DNA of 64,000 bases from Zobellia roscoffensis (GCF_015330165.1 NZ_JADDXT010000002.1:1672504-1736503); one strand, 5' to 3'; positions 34,081 through 42,470 are shown, numbered from the stretch's first letter. The notes: generated by a model not told the origin, from the letters alone. Numbers and translations: made by a program.

Positions 34081-34098
34081 GTTCGGTTTAAAACGAAC
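34081..34098. promoter_or_regulatory. 18-bp imperfect palindrome upstream of the efflux operon (operator candidate)
   Basis: GTTCGGTTTAAAACGAAC is symmetric at 16 of 18 positions. It lies between the regulator stop (34116) and the adaptor start (34013). The half-site GTTCGGT recurs twice in inverted orientation upstream of the regulator gene (34628-34656). Confidence 0.6.
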
Positions 34099-34115
34099 CT
34101 TTTTATTAAATTTTT

Positions 34116-34595
34116 TTATATAAGTTTTTTTAAAGCCTCAATAGTCTCTTTATATATTACTTCATTTTGGTCTAAACACTTCATATAAGCTTCTATCTTT
34201 TCTTTGTTGGAGTTGTATTTCTCTACATTATACTCTTGATCATATTTAGCAACTTTTTGTATCATTTTAGACTCGTTGGCCGCTTTCTTCAATGCTTGTT
34301 CTAGCTTTTTGACAAAAAATGTACTTTTATCCGAAATCTTAAAATATCTTCTTCTATCACCAGATTTCGTAAAATATGTAATCATCCCAAGCTGAAGTAA
34401 TAAATTGAGTGATGTTGAGATGGAACTCTTACTAGCTCCTCTTTTCATTTGGCAATCATCGAACGTAAGGCCTACTTCATCAGTAACTACAAGATTTCCA
34501 AAGATTCTTGCTGCCAATGGAGGTAGGCTATATTCATTTTCAAAATGAACTCCCAACTCTTCTATTAATCTTTGTTTATATTCTTCTTTATCCAT
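34116..34595 (-). CDS. GbsR/MarR family transcriptional regulator
   Basis: A 159-residue winged-helix regulator. LPPLAARIFGNLVVTDEVGLTFDDCQMKRGASKSSISTSLNLLLQLGMI (about 22-70) is the GbsR-type DNA-binding domain, with the wing at YFTKSGDRRRYFKIS; the C-terminal part is a helical dimerisation region. In Bacteroidota such genes commonly head RND pump operons and act as repressors. Here it is immediately upstream of the adaptor gene in the same direction, 102 bases away, with a shared operator-like motif before both. Confidence 0.9.
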   Translation of the reverse strand: MDKEEYKQRLIEELGVHFENEYSLPPLAARIFGNLVVTDEVGLTFDDCQMKRGASKSSISTSLNLLLQLGMITYFTKSGDRRRYFKISDKSTFFVKKLEQALKKAANESKMIQKVAKYDQEYNVEKYNSNKEKIEAYMKCLDQNEVIYKETIEALKKLI

Positions 34596-34627
34596 AATTC
34601 TAGATTTGAAGCAACAAAGGTAGTGTT

Positions 34628-34656
34628 AGTTCGGTAATAAACAAACCAACCGAACT
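34628..34656. promoter_or_regulatory. Inverted GTTCGGT sites upstream of the GbsR/MarR gene
   Basis: AGTTCGGT (34628-34635) and ACCGAACT (34649-34656) are perfect reverse complements separated by 13 bases, 33-61 bases before the regulator start. The half-site matches the palindrome before the efflux operon, which suggests autoregulation. Confidence 0.6.
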
Positions 34657-34833
34657 TAAATTTTCTTAAAGAGAGTTAAAGTTTTGTTACAAAGGATAAA
34701 ATTAGGAAGTAACTACTTGTAAATTAGCTCTATAAAAATAATTCTTGATTATAAACTAAATTTAGTATCGTATTAAAAGGTAGATACTTAACAAGGAGTA
34801 AATTATTAAAGATAAAACTGCACTAAGTGAGAC

Positions 34834-35229
34834 TTAGGTTGCAAAAATTCCATCTTTTTCGATTAAGGGAATGTTGGTAAGGTTTTTCTCGGAGATGGTA
34901 TTCTTTAGGAATACGAAACGCTTTTCAAAAAGCTTGCCTTCAGCAAAGAATGTAACAAAGAATTCATTGTTCAATGAAAGAATTTCTTCTTGAAGCATTT
35001 CTACTTTCTTAAACGTCTTTGGAGCGATAGTGCCAATACCGTGTCTCATGGTAGAGGTTTGACGCTCGTCATCAAAACCTTTGGATACCACAATTGCCAT
35101 TTCAATTTCATCTGCTCTACTATTTATGATGTAGGCATTCCAAACTTTGGATAGGAAATCTTCGTTCCATTCCCTAATAATGGCAATGTGAACATCTATG
35201 GCAATAGGTATTTCTATATCTTTCTTCAC
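34834..35229 (-). CDS. Uncharacterised protein next to pheS, 131 aa
   Basis: A 131-residue soluble protein, probably alpha/beta: a strand-rich start (IEIPIAIDVHIAIIREWNEDF), a middle (NAYIINSRADEIEMAIVVSKGFDDERQTSTMRHGIG) and a C-terminus with FVTFFAEGKLFEKRFVFLKN. It has no signal peptide or recognisable motif. The start is GTG at 35229, 11 bases after the pheS stop, so the two genes are probably co-transcribed. I remember similar proteins as conserved companions of pheS in Flavobacteriia, but no function is known to me. Confidence 0.75.
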   Translation of the reverse strand: MKKDIEIPIAIDVHIAIIREWNEDFLSKVWNAYIINSRADEIEMAIVVSKGFDDERQTSTMRHGIGTIAPKTFKKVEMLQEEILSLNNEFFVTFFAEGKLFEKRFVFLKNTISEKNLTNIPLIEKDGIFAT

Positions 35230-35240
35230 CTTAATAACGA

Positions 35241-36260
35241 TTATAGGGCGCTTTTGAACTGCTCTAAGAACCGTACATCATTTTCACTCAATAAACGAAT
35301 GTCAGAAATTTGATGCAGCAATAAAGCAATTCTATCAATTCCCATTCCAAAAGCAAAACCAGAGTATTCTTTAGAGTCAATACCACAGTTGTCCAATACA
35401 TTTGGATCTACCATACCACAACCCATGATTTCTAGCCAACCGGTACCTTTTGTCATCTTATAATCAGTTTCAGTTTCAAGGCCCCAATACACATCTACTT
35501 CTGCACTAGGCTCCGTAAATGGGAAATAAGAGGGGCGTAAACGAATTTTGGATTTCCCAAAAAGCTCGGTAGTGAAAAATTGAAGTGTCTGCTTTAAATC
35601 TGCAAACGAAACATCTTTATCAATATATAATCCTTCCACTTGGTGAAAGAAACAGTGCGAACGTGCTGAAATAGCCTCGTTACGGTATACTCTTCCCGGA
35701 GAAATGGTACGTATAGGAGGTTGATTGTTTTCCATGTAACGCACTTGAACAGATGAAGTGTGCGTGCGCAATAAAATATCTGGGTCAGTTTGAACAAAAA
35801 ATGTATCCTGCATGTCTCTAGCAGGATGATATTCAGGTAAGTTCAAGGCTGTAAAATTGTGCCAATCATCTTCAATCTCTGGCCCTTCTGATACATTGAA
35901 TCCAATTCTGGAGAAAATTTCTATAATTTGGTTCTTCACTATAGAAATAGGGTGTCGTGCCCCAAGTTCTATAGGTTCGCTTGGCCGTGTTAAATCACCA
36001 TAAATACTTTTTTCTTCGGTTTTGCTCTCAAGAGAATCCCTAAGGGTATTTAGTTTTTCGTTGGCGGCTTGCTTTAACTGATTTATAGTTTGACCGAATT
36101 CCTTTTTTTGCTCATTGGGTACATTTTTGAACTCCGCAAAGAAATCGTTTAAGAGTCCTTTTTTACCTAGGTATTTAATACGGAAGGTTTCCAGTTCCTC
36201 TTTAGTAGTAGCGGTAAATTTTTCTACCTCTGTAATGTGCTTTTTTATGGTATCGATCAT
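35241..36260 (-). CDS. pheS: Phenylalanine--tRNA ligase alpha subunit
   Basis: A 339-residue class II synthetase subunit that charges tRNA-Phe with the separately encoded beta subunit. The N-terminal coiled coil (residues 1-90) binds tRNA; motif 1 is HPISIVKNQIIEIFSRIGF, motif 2 includes RTHTSSVQVRYM and GRVYRNEAISARSHCFFHQVEGL, and motif 3 is FAFGMGIDRIALLLHQI near the C-terminus. GKKGLLNDFF (about 31-40) is typical of PheS. pheT is not in this window. A TAAATTTG box and a perfect inverted repeat lie just before the start. Confidence 0.97.
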   Translation of the reverse strand: MIDTIKKHITEVEKFTATTKEELETFRIKYLGKKGLLNDFFAEFKNVPNEQKKEFGQTINQLKQAANEKLNTLRDSLESKTEEKSIYGDLTRPSEPIELGARHPISIVKNQIIEIFSRIGFNVSEGPEIEDDWHNFTALNLPEYHPARDMQDTFFVQTDPDILLRTHTSSVQVRYMENNQPPIRTISPGRVYRNEAISARSHCFFHQVEGLYIDKDVSFADLKQTLQFFTTELFGKSKIRLRPSYFPFTEPSAEVDVYWGLETETDYKMTKGTGWLEIMGCGMVDPNVLDNCGIDSKEYSGFAFGMGIDRIALLLHQISDIRLLSENDVRFLEQFKSAL

Positions 36261-36274
36261 GATGTTCGGCTAAA

Positions 36275-36299
36275 GCCGCAAATTTAGGACTTTTGCGGC
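36275..36299. promoter_or_regulatory. Inverted repeat over the pheS -7 box
   Basis: GCCGCAAA (36275-36282) and TTTGCGGC (36292-36299) are perfect reverse complements around a 9-base centre. On the minus strand the -7 box TAAATTTG (36286-36279) overlaps the proximal arm. A second small palindrome, CGGCTAAAGCCG (36267-36278), falls in the expected 5' leader. Confidence 0.45.
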
Positions 36300-36337
36300 A
36301 TTACCGAATACATTATTGCTCATAAATTGTATAGCTG

Positions 36338-38218
36338 TTACGCTGAAGCTTCGATTGACCTGTCATTTTTGTTTTGTTGTAAGTATTTTAAGCACTCATT
36401 AAAGGTGTCAAAAATATGGTCTACCGGGATTAAATCCGGTATTAGATCCACACGCTCCATCATGTAACGTGGCTGGTTAAGAACATCAACAAACAAGACT
36501 TCTATATCAGAATTATGTAAATCTATGAGTACATCTTCTAAAGTGTAAAGACCGGATTGATCCATGTACTGCATACGGTCCATTCGGATAATTACTGTTG
36601 ATGCCGACCTCGGAATTTGATCCGCCAGTATTTGAAATTCACTAGTAGAACCAAAGAATAAAGGCCCTTTAAGATGTTTGATGAAAATTTTGTCTCTAAG
36701 GTTTTTAGGAATACCAGCTTCATCTGCCCAACCTTCTTCTTTTTCTAATGATTTAACGTCTGATCTTTCGGCGGTAAGGTCCCCCATTTTCTTCATGAAC
36801 ATTAGAGATGCAATTACTAGACCAACACCTACTGCATATACCAAATTCCAAACGGAAGAAAGAACAAGCACAACAAGCATTATCACTACTTCTGAGCTGA
36901 ACTTTATTGGCCCTAAACTCATATCCTTAGGTAAACTAGGAATAGCTTTTAGACCTTTGTAGTCCATAACACCAATACCTACTGTTACTAGAATTCCTGC
37001 GAGTACAGCTGCCGGTATTTGAGAAGCTACTGGTCCTAATGCTAAAAGAACAACCAATAGTAATACACCAGCTACCATACCGGATAGTTTAGTTTTGCCG
37101 CCTGCATTTATATTTACAACAGTACGGATAGTGGCACCTGCTCCCGGGATTCCTCCAAAAATAGCGGCGATACTGTTTCCTATTCCCTGTCCTACCAATT
37201 CCTTATTGGGTTGGTGTTTGGTTTTGGTCATATTATCTGCAACTACAGAAGTTAAAAGGGAATCAATAGCTCCTAGTAATGCCAAAGTCAGGGCAGTGAA
37301 AATATATGGGGTTACCGAGCTTAGTTCAAAACCAGTGAATATGCCTAGGTTGGGTACGGGAAAACCACTTGGGATTTCTTCAATTGGTCTATAGTTAAAC
37401 CCAAAACCATAAGCTACACCAGATACTACAATAAGTGCTACCAAGGCACTAGGGATTGCAGTTGTTATTTTTTTGAAACCATATATAATTACAATGGTAG
37501 ATAAGGCTAGAATAAGCTCTAGCCAATTAATGTTCTGTAAAGCTCTTGGCATTATTTTAAGAGCACCCAGCACACCTGAAGCTTCAGTTTTTGCCAAAGT
37601 ACGTGCTTCTTTAAGCATATCATCTTCAGTAATATTCCCTGCACGTTTAATAGTTTCTTCAAAATTTTCTAGAACAAGAATACCTTCCCCGGCTTCTTCT
37701 TTTAAAATATTATCTAGAATAATCTCTTCGGCCATTGGTTTGTATTGCTCAACAAAGGCCTCATCCTCTTTTGGATAGTATCCTATTGCCGGTAAAATTT
37801 GCGTTACCAATATAATAACCCCAATTGCTGTCATGAAACCAGAGACAACAGGATAAGGAATGTAGCGTATGTATTTACCAATACCTAAAAGACCAAGTCC
37901 AACCTGCATTAGGCCAGCCAATAGAAATACAACTAAAATAGCGGGCAATGCTTTCTCTATGCTACCGTCGTTTATGGCAATTATACCAGCTATAACTACC
38001 ATACTTACTGCGGTCATTGGTGCAGTAGGCCCGGAAATTTGGGTGTTAGTACCTCCAAAGAGTGCAGCAAAAAAACTAATGAAAATAGCTCCGTAAAGTC
38101 CGGCGCTAGGGCCAAGGCCTGAGCTAACACCAAAAGCTAGCGCTAAGGGTAGGGCAACAATACCTGCCGTTATTCCTCCAAATAAGTCTCCTTTAAAGTT
38201 TAAGAAAAGATTTTTCAT
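36338..38218 (-). CDS. SulP family anion transporter with STAS domain (first of two)
   Basis: A 626-residue inner-membrane transporter with about 12-14 hydrophobic segments starting FKGDLFGGITAGIVALPLALAFGVSSGLGPSAGLYGAI, the SulP signature, and a C-terminal cytoplasmic STAS domain (about 510-610; MDRMQYMDQSGLYTLEDVL). An acidic insertion of about 60 residues lies between helices near 150-215 (KEDEAFVEQYKPMAEEIILD). SulP proteins carry sulfate or bicarbonate with Na+ or H+. The neighbouring carbonic anhydrase gene, 53 bases upstream, favours bicarbonate. Confidence 0.9.
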   Translation of the reverse strand: MKNLFLNFKGDLFGGITAGIVALPLALAFGVSSGLGPSAGLYGAIFISFFAALFGGTNTQISGPTAPMTAVSMVVIAGIIAINDGSIEKALPAILVVFLLAGLMQVGLGLLGIGKYIRYIPYPVVSGFMTAIGVIILVTQILPAIGYYPKEDEAFVEQYKPMAEEIILDNILKEEAGEGILVLENFEETIKRAGNITEDDMLKEARTLAKTEASGVLGALKIMPRALQNINWLELILALSTIVIIYGFKKITTAIPSALVALIVVSGVAYGFGFNYRPIEEIPSGFPVPNLGIFTGFELSSVTPYIFTALTLALLGAIDSLLTSVVADNMTKTKHQPNKELVGQGIGNSIAAIFGGIPGAGATIRTVVNINAGGKTKLSGMVAGVLLLVVLLALGPVASQIPAAVLAGILVTVGIGVMDYKGLKAIPSLPKDMSLGPIKFSSEVVIMLVVLVLSSVWNLVYAVGVGLVIASLMFMKKMGDLTAERSDVKSLEKEEGWADEAGIPKNLRDKIFIKHLKGPLFFGSTSEFQILADQIPRSASTVIIRMDRMQYMDQSGLYTLEDVLIDLHNSDIEVLFVDVLNQPRYMMERVDLIPDLIPVDHIFDTFNECLKYLQQNKNDRSIEASA

Positions 38219-38271
38219 AGAGTTAAGATTAATACTAAGGATTAGTTTAAGTTTCGATAGAATAGACTTAC

Positions 38272-38898
38272 TTAATCTAAATGATAGATTTCCATTATAT
38301 TTTTGAGATAACCTTCAAAATCTATTTTTAAGTCTATTAATTTCCCGGTGTGAACATCAAATATCCAACCGTGTACTTTTAATCCGTGGTCGCGAAATGC
38401 TTTTTGCACCACAGCTGTTTTAATCAGGTTAACGCATTGTTCTTTTACGTTTAGTTCTACTAACCTATCATATTTTTTTGTCTCGTCTTCAATAGTGTTG
38501 AGTTCTTCTTTGTGAAGACGGTATACGTCACGTATGTTACGTAGCCAAGGGTTCAATACACCTAGGTCTTTTGATTGCATAGCCGCTTTGACACCACCAC
38601 AAGCATAATGGCCGCAAACTATAATATGTTTTACTTTTAAGTAATCTACGGCGTACTTTACAACGGAAAGTACATTAAGATCAATACTGATTACCATATT
38701 CGCAATGTTGCGATGCACGAAAACTTCGCCTGGCTTTGCTCCCATAACTTCTTCTGCGGTAACCCTACTGTCTGAACAACCAATGTATAGCAATTCCGGA
38801 CTTTGGCCTTCTGCCAACTGCTCAAAATAGTCCGGACTTGTTTCTAGTTTTTCAGCAATCCACTTTTCATTGTTTTCAAAAACAGTATCTAGGTTCAT
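38272..38898 (-). CDS. Beta-carbonic anhydrase (first of two)
   Basis: A 208-residue zinc enzyme interconverting CO2 and bicarbonate. Zinc ligands and active-site pair: Cys41-x-Asp43-x-Arg45 in YIGCSDSRVTAEE, His97 and Cys100 in IIVCGHYACGGVKAAM. HRNIANMV and NPWLRNIRDVY are as in the plant-type/E. coli Can beta class. No signal peptide is seen, so it is cytoplasmic. It immediately precedes a SulP gene, forming a two-gene unit behind a terminator hairpin. Confidence 0.94.
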   Translation of the reverse strand: MNLDTVFENNEKWIAEKLETSPDYFEQLAEGQSPELLYIGCSDSRVTAEEVMGAKPGEVFVHRNIANMVISIDLNVLSVVKYAVDYLKVKHIIVCGHYACGGVKAAMQSKDLGVLNPWLRNIRDVYRLHKEELNTIEDETKKYDRLVELNVKEQCVNLIKTAVVQKAFRDHGLKVHGWIFDVHTGKLIDLKIDFEGYLKNIMEIYHLD

Positions 38899-38943
38899 CT
38901 TGTAATTTTTTACAAAATAAAGCTAAATCTTAAGGCGATACTT

Positions 38944-38974
38944 AAAAAGGTCAACGTCAACATTGACCTTTTTT
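38944..38974 (-). terminator. Terminator between the two carbonic-anhydrase units
   Basis: AAAAAGGTCAA (38944-38954) and TTGACCTTTTT (38963-38973) are perfect complements around an 8-base loop; the T-rich arm serves either direction. It lies 20 bases after the stop of the second carbonic-anhydrase gene (minus strand) and splits the cluster into two transcription units. Confidence 0.7.
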
Positions 38975-38993
38975 ACCTATCTAATTCAGATTA

Positions 38994-39620
38994 TTAGTAA
39001 AATACGACTTCTCCGTTAGATATGTCATACATAGCACCAACAATTTTAATCTCTTCATTGTCTTCCATCTCAGCTAAAACCGGACTCTGCTGGCGAATGT
39101 TTTCTATGGTCAAAAGGACATTCTTTTCAGAAACCTTATCTACAAATTCAAGGTTTTTTGAATTTCTCTGGCTTTCATCCGCAGGTTCGCTCACGGCTTC
39201 TACTGCAGGTTCTATTTTATTTATTAGAGTTGTTAGATTCCCCAATCTGGCATGGTCACAAGCTCCTTTTATAGCACCACAGCTCGTATGGCCTAATACA
39301 ACAACAAGTTTAGTGCCGGCAAGTTTACAAGCAAATTCCATACTGCCTAGAATATCTTCATTAGAAAAGTTCCCCGCAATACGAATACTGAAAATATCGC
39401 CTAGACCTTGGTCAAAAACTAGTTCTGCCGAAACTCTGGAGTCAATACAGCTTAATATAGTGGCAAAGGGCCACTGTCCTTCACTAGTGTCATTAACTTG
39501 TTCTAAAAGGTTTCTGTTGGCTTTTAGGTTTTGTTGAAAACGTTGGTTGCCCTCTTTTAAAAAGACTAATGCTTTTTCAGGAGTCATAGTTGCTTGCGTC
39601 TCCTTAGTATGTGCTTTCAT
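38994..39620 (-). CDS. Beta-carbonic anhydrase (second of two)
   Basis: A 208-residue beta-class carbonic anhydrase of a different branch from the one at 38272. Active site: Cys58-x-Asp60-x-Arg62 in LSCIDSRVSAEL, and His114/Cys117 in VVLGHTSCGAIKGAC. The start is a short, polar segment (MTPEKALVFLKEGNQRFQQN), typical of the clade with a leading EALxxLxxGNxRF helix; no signal peptide. Sequence identity to the first copy is low, so they are old paralogues rather than a recent duplication. It follows the Usp-like gene by 16 bases. Confidence 0.93.
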   Translation of the reverse strand: MKAHTKETQATMTPEKALVFLKEGNQRFQQNLKANRNLLEQVNDTSEGQWPFATILSCIDSRVSAELVFDQGLGDIFSIRIAGNFSNEDILGSMEFACKLAGTKLVVVLGHTSCGAIKGACDHARLGNLTTLINKIEPAVEAVSEPADESQRNSKNLEFVDKVSEKNVLLTIENIRQQSPVLAEMEDNEEIKIVGAMYDISNGEVVFY

Positions 39621-39636
39621 ATATTTTTTATTTTAA

Positions 39637-40482
39637 TTATGCTATTTGTAAATTAGTTTGGTACTCGTTATTAGTGCGTTTTTCACCGGCAACCATAAGA
39701 GTAACCCCTAGTTTTTTTGCTGTATCGTACATGTTTGCTACATCAGTGGTGTTGTCATTTTCCTTTCTTTTTCGTTCTACGAACAACAAATCTATGTTGC
39801 TCATAGAAAGATAAGTAGGAAGTGTCTTTATTGTGTTTTGATTGTAATCAAAAACATAATTCACCGTTTTCCTCCCTAAAAACTGATAGGGCTGTGGCTG
39901 TGGCTTAGAGCCATCAATAAGATTGAAGGACTTTAATGGACTGTTTGCATGGGTAAAAAGAGTTTCACTGAAAGGTGAATTATAGGATTCACCTGAGCAA
40001 TTAAGCATGCCAATTCCAATCTTTTTCCCTGGCTCGAGACTATTTGTTTCGGGGACAATCATAACAGACCCTTTAAAAGTGCCTAAGACAAAGTTGGTGA
40101 TTCTATCGTTTATAGTATTGAAAGGTTTTATTTTTTTTCTTCCAAGAACGATAACATCTGGTTCGTTTTCCGATAAATATCTGGCAATTTCAGTTTTTAC
40201 ATTACCAAAAGTGCTAGTGTAGTTAATAGGAACATTATAATCCTCTGATATAGGTGAAACGATACCTCTCATTCGCTTATCGGTTAAAATATACTCACGG
40301 TTTATGGTGCGAATTGCCGATAATTGATTGTCTTTGCCAATAATTTTGGTAGGTTTTGTAACGTTAAAAACCTCTATTTCACCATCAATCATTTGTGCCA
40401 AGCTAACCGAACTTTTAAGAAGGCTTAGCATGCTGTCCGTCAAATCTGAGAATACCGCTATTTTATACCTGTTCCTTCTCAT
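39637..40482 (-). CDS. Universal stress protein-like protein
   Basis: A 281-residue protein that appears to hold two UspA-like halves. The first half starts YKIAVFSDLTDSMLSLLKSSVSLAQMIDGEIEVFNV and ends PDVIVLGRKKIKPFN ... GSVMIVPETN, reminiscent of the Usp nucleotide loop, although G-x2-G-x9-G-S/T is altered (GRKKIKPFN). The second half (150-281) is weakly conserved. It lies between the second SulP and the second carbonic anhydrase genes with gaps of 5 and 16 bases, so it probably belongs to a bicarbonate-transport unit, perhaps as a sensor of energy charge. Function inferred only from context. Confidence 0.65.
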   Translation of the reverse strand: MRRNRYKIAVFSDLTDSMLSLLKSSVSLAQMIDGEIEVFNVTKPTKIIGKDNQLSAIRTINREYILTDKRMRGIVSPISEDYNVPINYTSTFGNVKTEIARYLSENEPDVIVLGRKKIKPFNTINDRITNFVLGTFKGSVMIVPETNSLEPGKKIGIGMLNCSGESYNSPFSETLFTHANSPLKSFNLIDGSKPQPQPYQFLGRKTVNYVFDYNQNTIKTLPTYLSMSNIDLLFVERKRKENDNTTDVANMYDTAKKLGVTLMVAGEKRTNNEYQTNLQIA

Positions 40483-40487
40483 GGCGC

Positions 40488-42080
40488 TTAACTTAGACTT
40501 ATTTTAGATTTGGGCCTTGTCCTGAAAAACTCAGTAAAGCTATCCGGGTTTTCTATTACACCGCGTTTTGATACCAATTGAATATCAATGTTTCGTTCTT
40601 TGGCTTTCACCGAAAAATCATCTAAAATTTCAATAATATCAATGTCTAAATATCTGGTTTTTAGCAAGTTTAGCTCCAAATATGTATCTCTTGGCAAACT
40701 GTCCAATTCTTTAAGGATAGCACCTTTGTTAAAAAAGGTAACTTCTTCGGCCAGTGTCATTTTTATTTTATGCTTGCCATTACTTACATCTTCTATATGC
40801 AAGAAGTGCGAGTTCTGATAGCTCTTCAATAGAATAACAACGATTCCAACAGCTAATCCTAAACTAATACCAACAAGTAAATCAGTAAACACAATTCCTA
40901 GTACGGTAACAATAAAAGGAACAAATTGCTTCCATCCTAATTTGTACATCGTTGCAAAAAGTGCCGGTTTTGCCAGTTTGTAACCTACAATAAATAGTAT
41001 AGCTGCCAATACGGACAAAGGAATCATATTCAATAATGTTGGAATAAGAATAACCGAAATCAACAAGAGAAAACCGTGTAAAATGGTAGATAGTTTAGAT
41101 TTTCCTCCAGATTGTATGTTAGCGGAACTACGCACAATTACCTGTGTGATAGGTAAACCTCCAACTAAACCAGAAAGTATATTACCAGCACCTTGTGCTA
41201 ATAACTCTTTATTTGTTGGTGTTACGTTCTTTTCTGGATCTAATTTGTCTGTTGCTTCAACACACAGTAAGGTCTCTAAACTTGCTACCAGTGCAATAGT
41301 GAAAGCCGTGACCCAAACTGCGGGATTAGCAATAGCACTAAAATTAGGAAAGCTAAACTGACCTAGGAACGAGGCTGCATCTTCAGGAACAGGAACTTTC
41401 ACCAAATGTTCCGAAGAAATTGCCAAAGCTTCACTGTTTTGTGTCAGAATGAAAAAGATAATACCTACGGCAACAGCAACTAAGGGGCCTTGAACCAATT
41501 GAAATATTTTCCCTTTTTTAGAAAGAACTTTATCCCATAACAACAAAATAGATAGTCCGATGACCGCAACTAGTGTAGCACCAGGGCTAATATTATTAAC
41601 GGTATTTAGAATCTCCGAAAATGTATTTTCTCCGTCTACTTGGAAAAAGGCCCAATCACCTTCAGGGTCAGGGTCGTATCCAAAAAAGTGAGGAATCTGC
41701 TTTAGAATGATAATAATACCGATACCGGTAAGCATTCCTTTTATCACAGAAGAAGGAAAATAGTATCCAATAACACCTGCTTTTAAAATACCAAATACAA
41801 CTTGAATAACGCCTCCTAGAACAACAGCAACTAAGAAGTTTTCAAAACCTCCCAAGGTGCCAATTGCAGTTAAAACAATCGCGGCCAATCCGGCTGCTGG
41901 TCCACTTACACCAATTTTGGAGCCACTAAGTGCTCCTACAACTACACCGCCAATAATACCAGCTATTACACCTGAGAATAACGGGGCGCCACTGGCAAGG
42001 GCTATACCTAAACATAGAGGCAAGGCCACAAAAAATACTACGACACTTGCGGGAAGGTCGCTCTTAAAATTTTTGAACAT
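40488..42080 (-). CDS. SulP family anion transporter (second of two)
   Basis: A 530-residue SulP transporter. FKSDLPASVVVFFVALPLCLGIALASGAPLFSGVIAGIIGG is the N-terminal SulP signature; PITQVIVRSSANIQSGGKSKLSTILHG lies before the later helices; the C-terminus carries a short STAS-like domain (about 430-515, HKIKMTLAEEVTFFNKG). It is shorter than the other SulP. The frame extends 13 codons upstream, but ATG 42080 starts at the conserved FKNFKSDLP. It resembles the BicA-type bicarbonate transporters of cyanobacteria and many marine bacteria. It leads the unit SulP, Usp-like, carbonic anhydrase. Confidence 0.88.
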   Translation of the reverse strand: MFKNFKSDLPASVVVFFVALPLCLGIALASGAPLFSGVIAGIIGGVVVGALSGSKIGVSGPAAGLAAIVLTAIGTLGGFENFLVAVVLGGVIQVVFGILKAGVIGYYFPSSVIKGMLTGIGIIIILKQIPHFFGYDPDPEGDWAFFQVDGENTFSEILNTVNNISPGATLVAVIGLSILLLWDKVLSKKGKIFQLVQGPLVAVAVGIIFFILTQNSEALAISSEHLVKVPVPEDAASFLGQFSFPNFSAIANPAVWVTAFTIALVASLETLLCVEATDKLDPEKNVTPTNKELLAQGAGNILSGLVGGLPITQVIVRSSANIQSGGKSKLSTILHGFLLLISVILIPTLLNMIPLSVLAAILFIVGYKLAKPALFATMYKLGWKQFVPFIVTVLGIVFTDLLVGISLGLAVGIVVILLKSYQNSHFLHIEDVSNGKHKIKMTLAEEVTFFNKGAILKELDSLPRDTYLELNLLKTRYLDIDIIEILDDFSVKAKERNIDIQLVSKRGVIENPDSFTEFFRTRPKSKISLS

Positions 42081-42155
42081 ATAAAAAATAGTTTCGTCCT
42101 CACTAAAATTAGAGAACAAGTTTTTAGCTAATCGAAATAAATTTGTTGGAAAAGA

Positions 42156-42452
42156 TTAACTAAGGTGTTCGGGTGGAGGGAGAAGAATTTCAACTGTGAA
42201 ATCAATATAGCCCATAATGTGGTAATGACCCAGAATAGATCGTTCTGATAGGGCTATTAAAGAAAAATCATAATAATTAGTACTTACGAACTTTTCCTCT
42301 ACAGGAGATTTTTTGAGGTTCTCTTGCTGTTCCTCTTCATTTAGGTTTGTTACAATAACTGGGTTGTCAACATCTAGCAAAGTTATTACGCTCGGCGCTG
42401 CAATGGCAAATAGCCAAAGTGAAAGCAAAAGAAAACGAGCAAAAACTTTCAT
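42156..42452 (-). CDS. Small exported protein, 98 aa, function unknown
   Basis: A 98-residue protein beginning with a signal-like hydrophobic stretch (FARFLLLSLWLFAIAAPSVITLL), followed by an acidic region (NEEEQQENLKKSPVEEK) and an apparently beta-rich end (YDFSLIALSERSILGHYH). No domain is recognised. A TATATTTG box (minus strand, 42478-42471) lies 18 bases before the ATG, which supports its reality. It lies between the SulP gene and the Bat operon, both on the same strand. Confidence 0.65.
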   Translation of the reverse strand: MKVFARFLLLSLWLFAIAAPSVITLLDVDNPVIVTNLNEEEQQENLKKSPVEEKFVSTNYYDFSLIALSERSILGHYHIMGYIDFTVEILLPPPEHLS

Positions 42453-42470
42453 AGTTGTTTATAGGAAACG

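Noticed and set aside
34818..34838. CTAAGT/ACTTAG hairpin at the end of the small gene next to pheS
   Set aside because: Six-base AT-rich stem with no following T-tract on the gene strand; could be chance.
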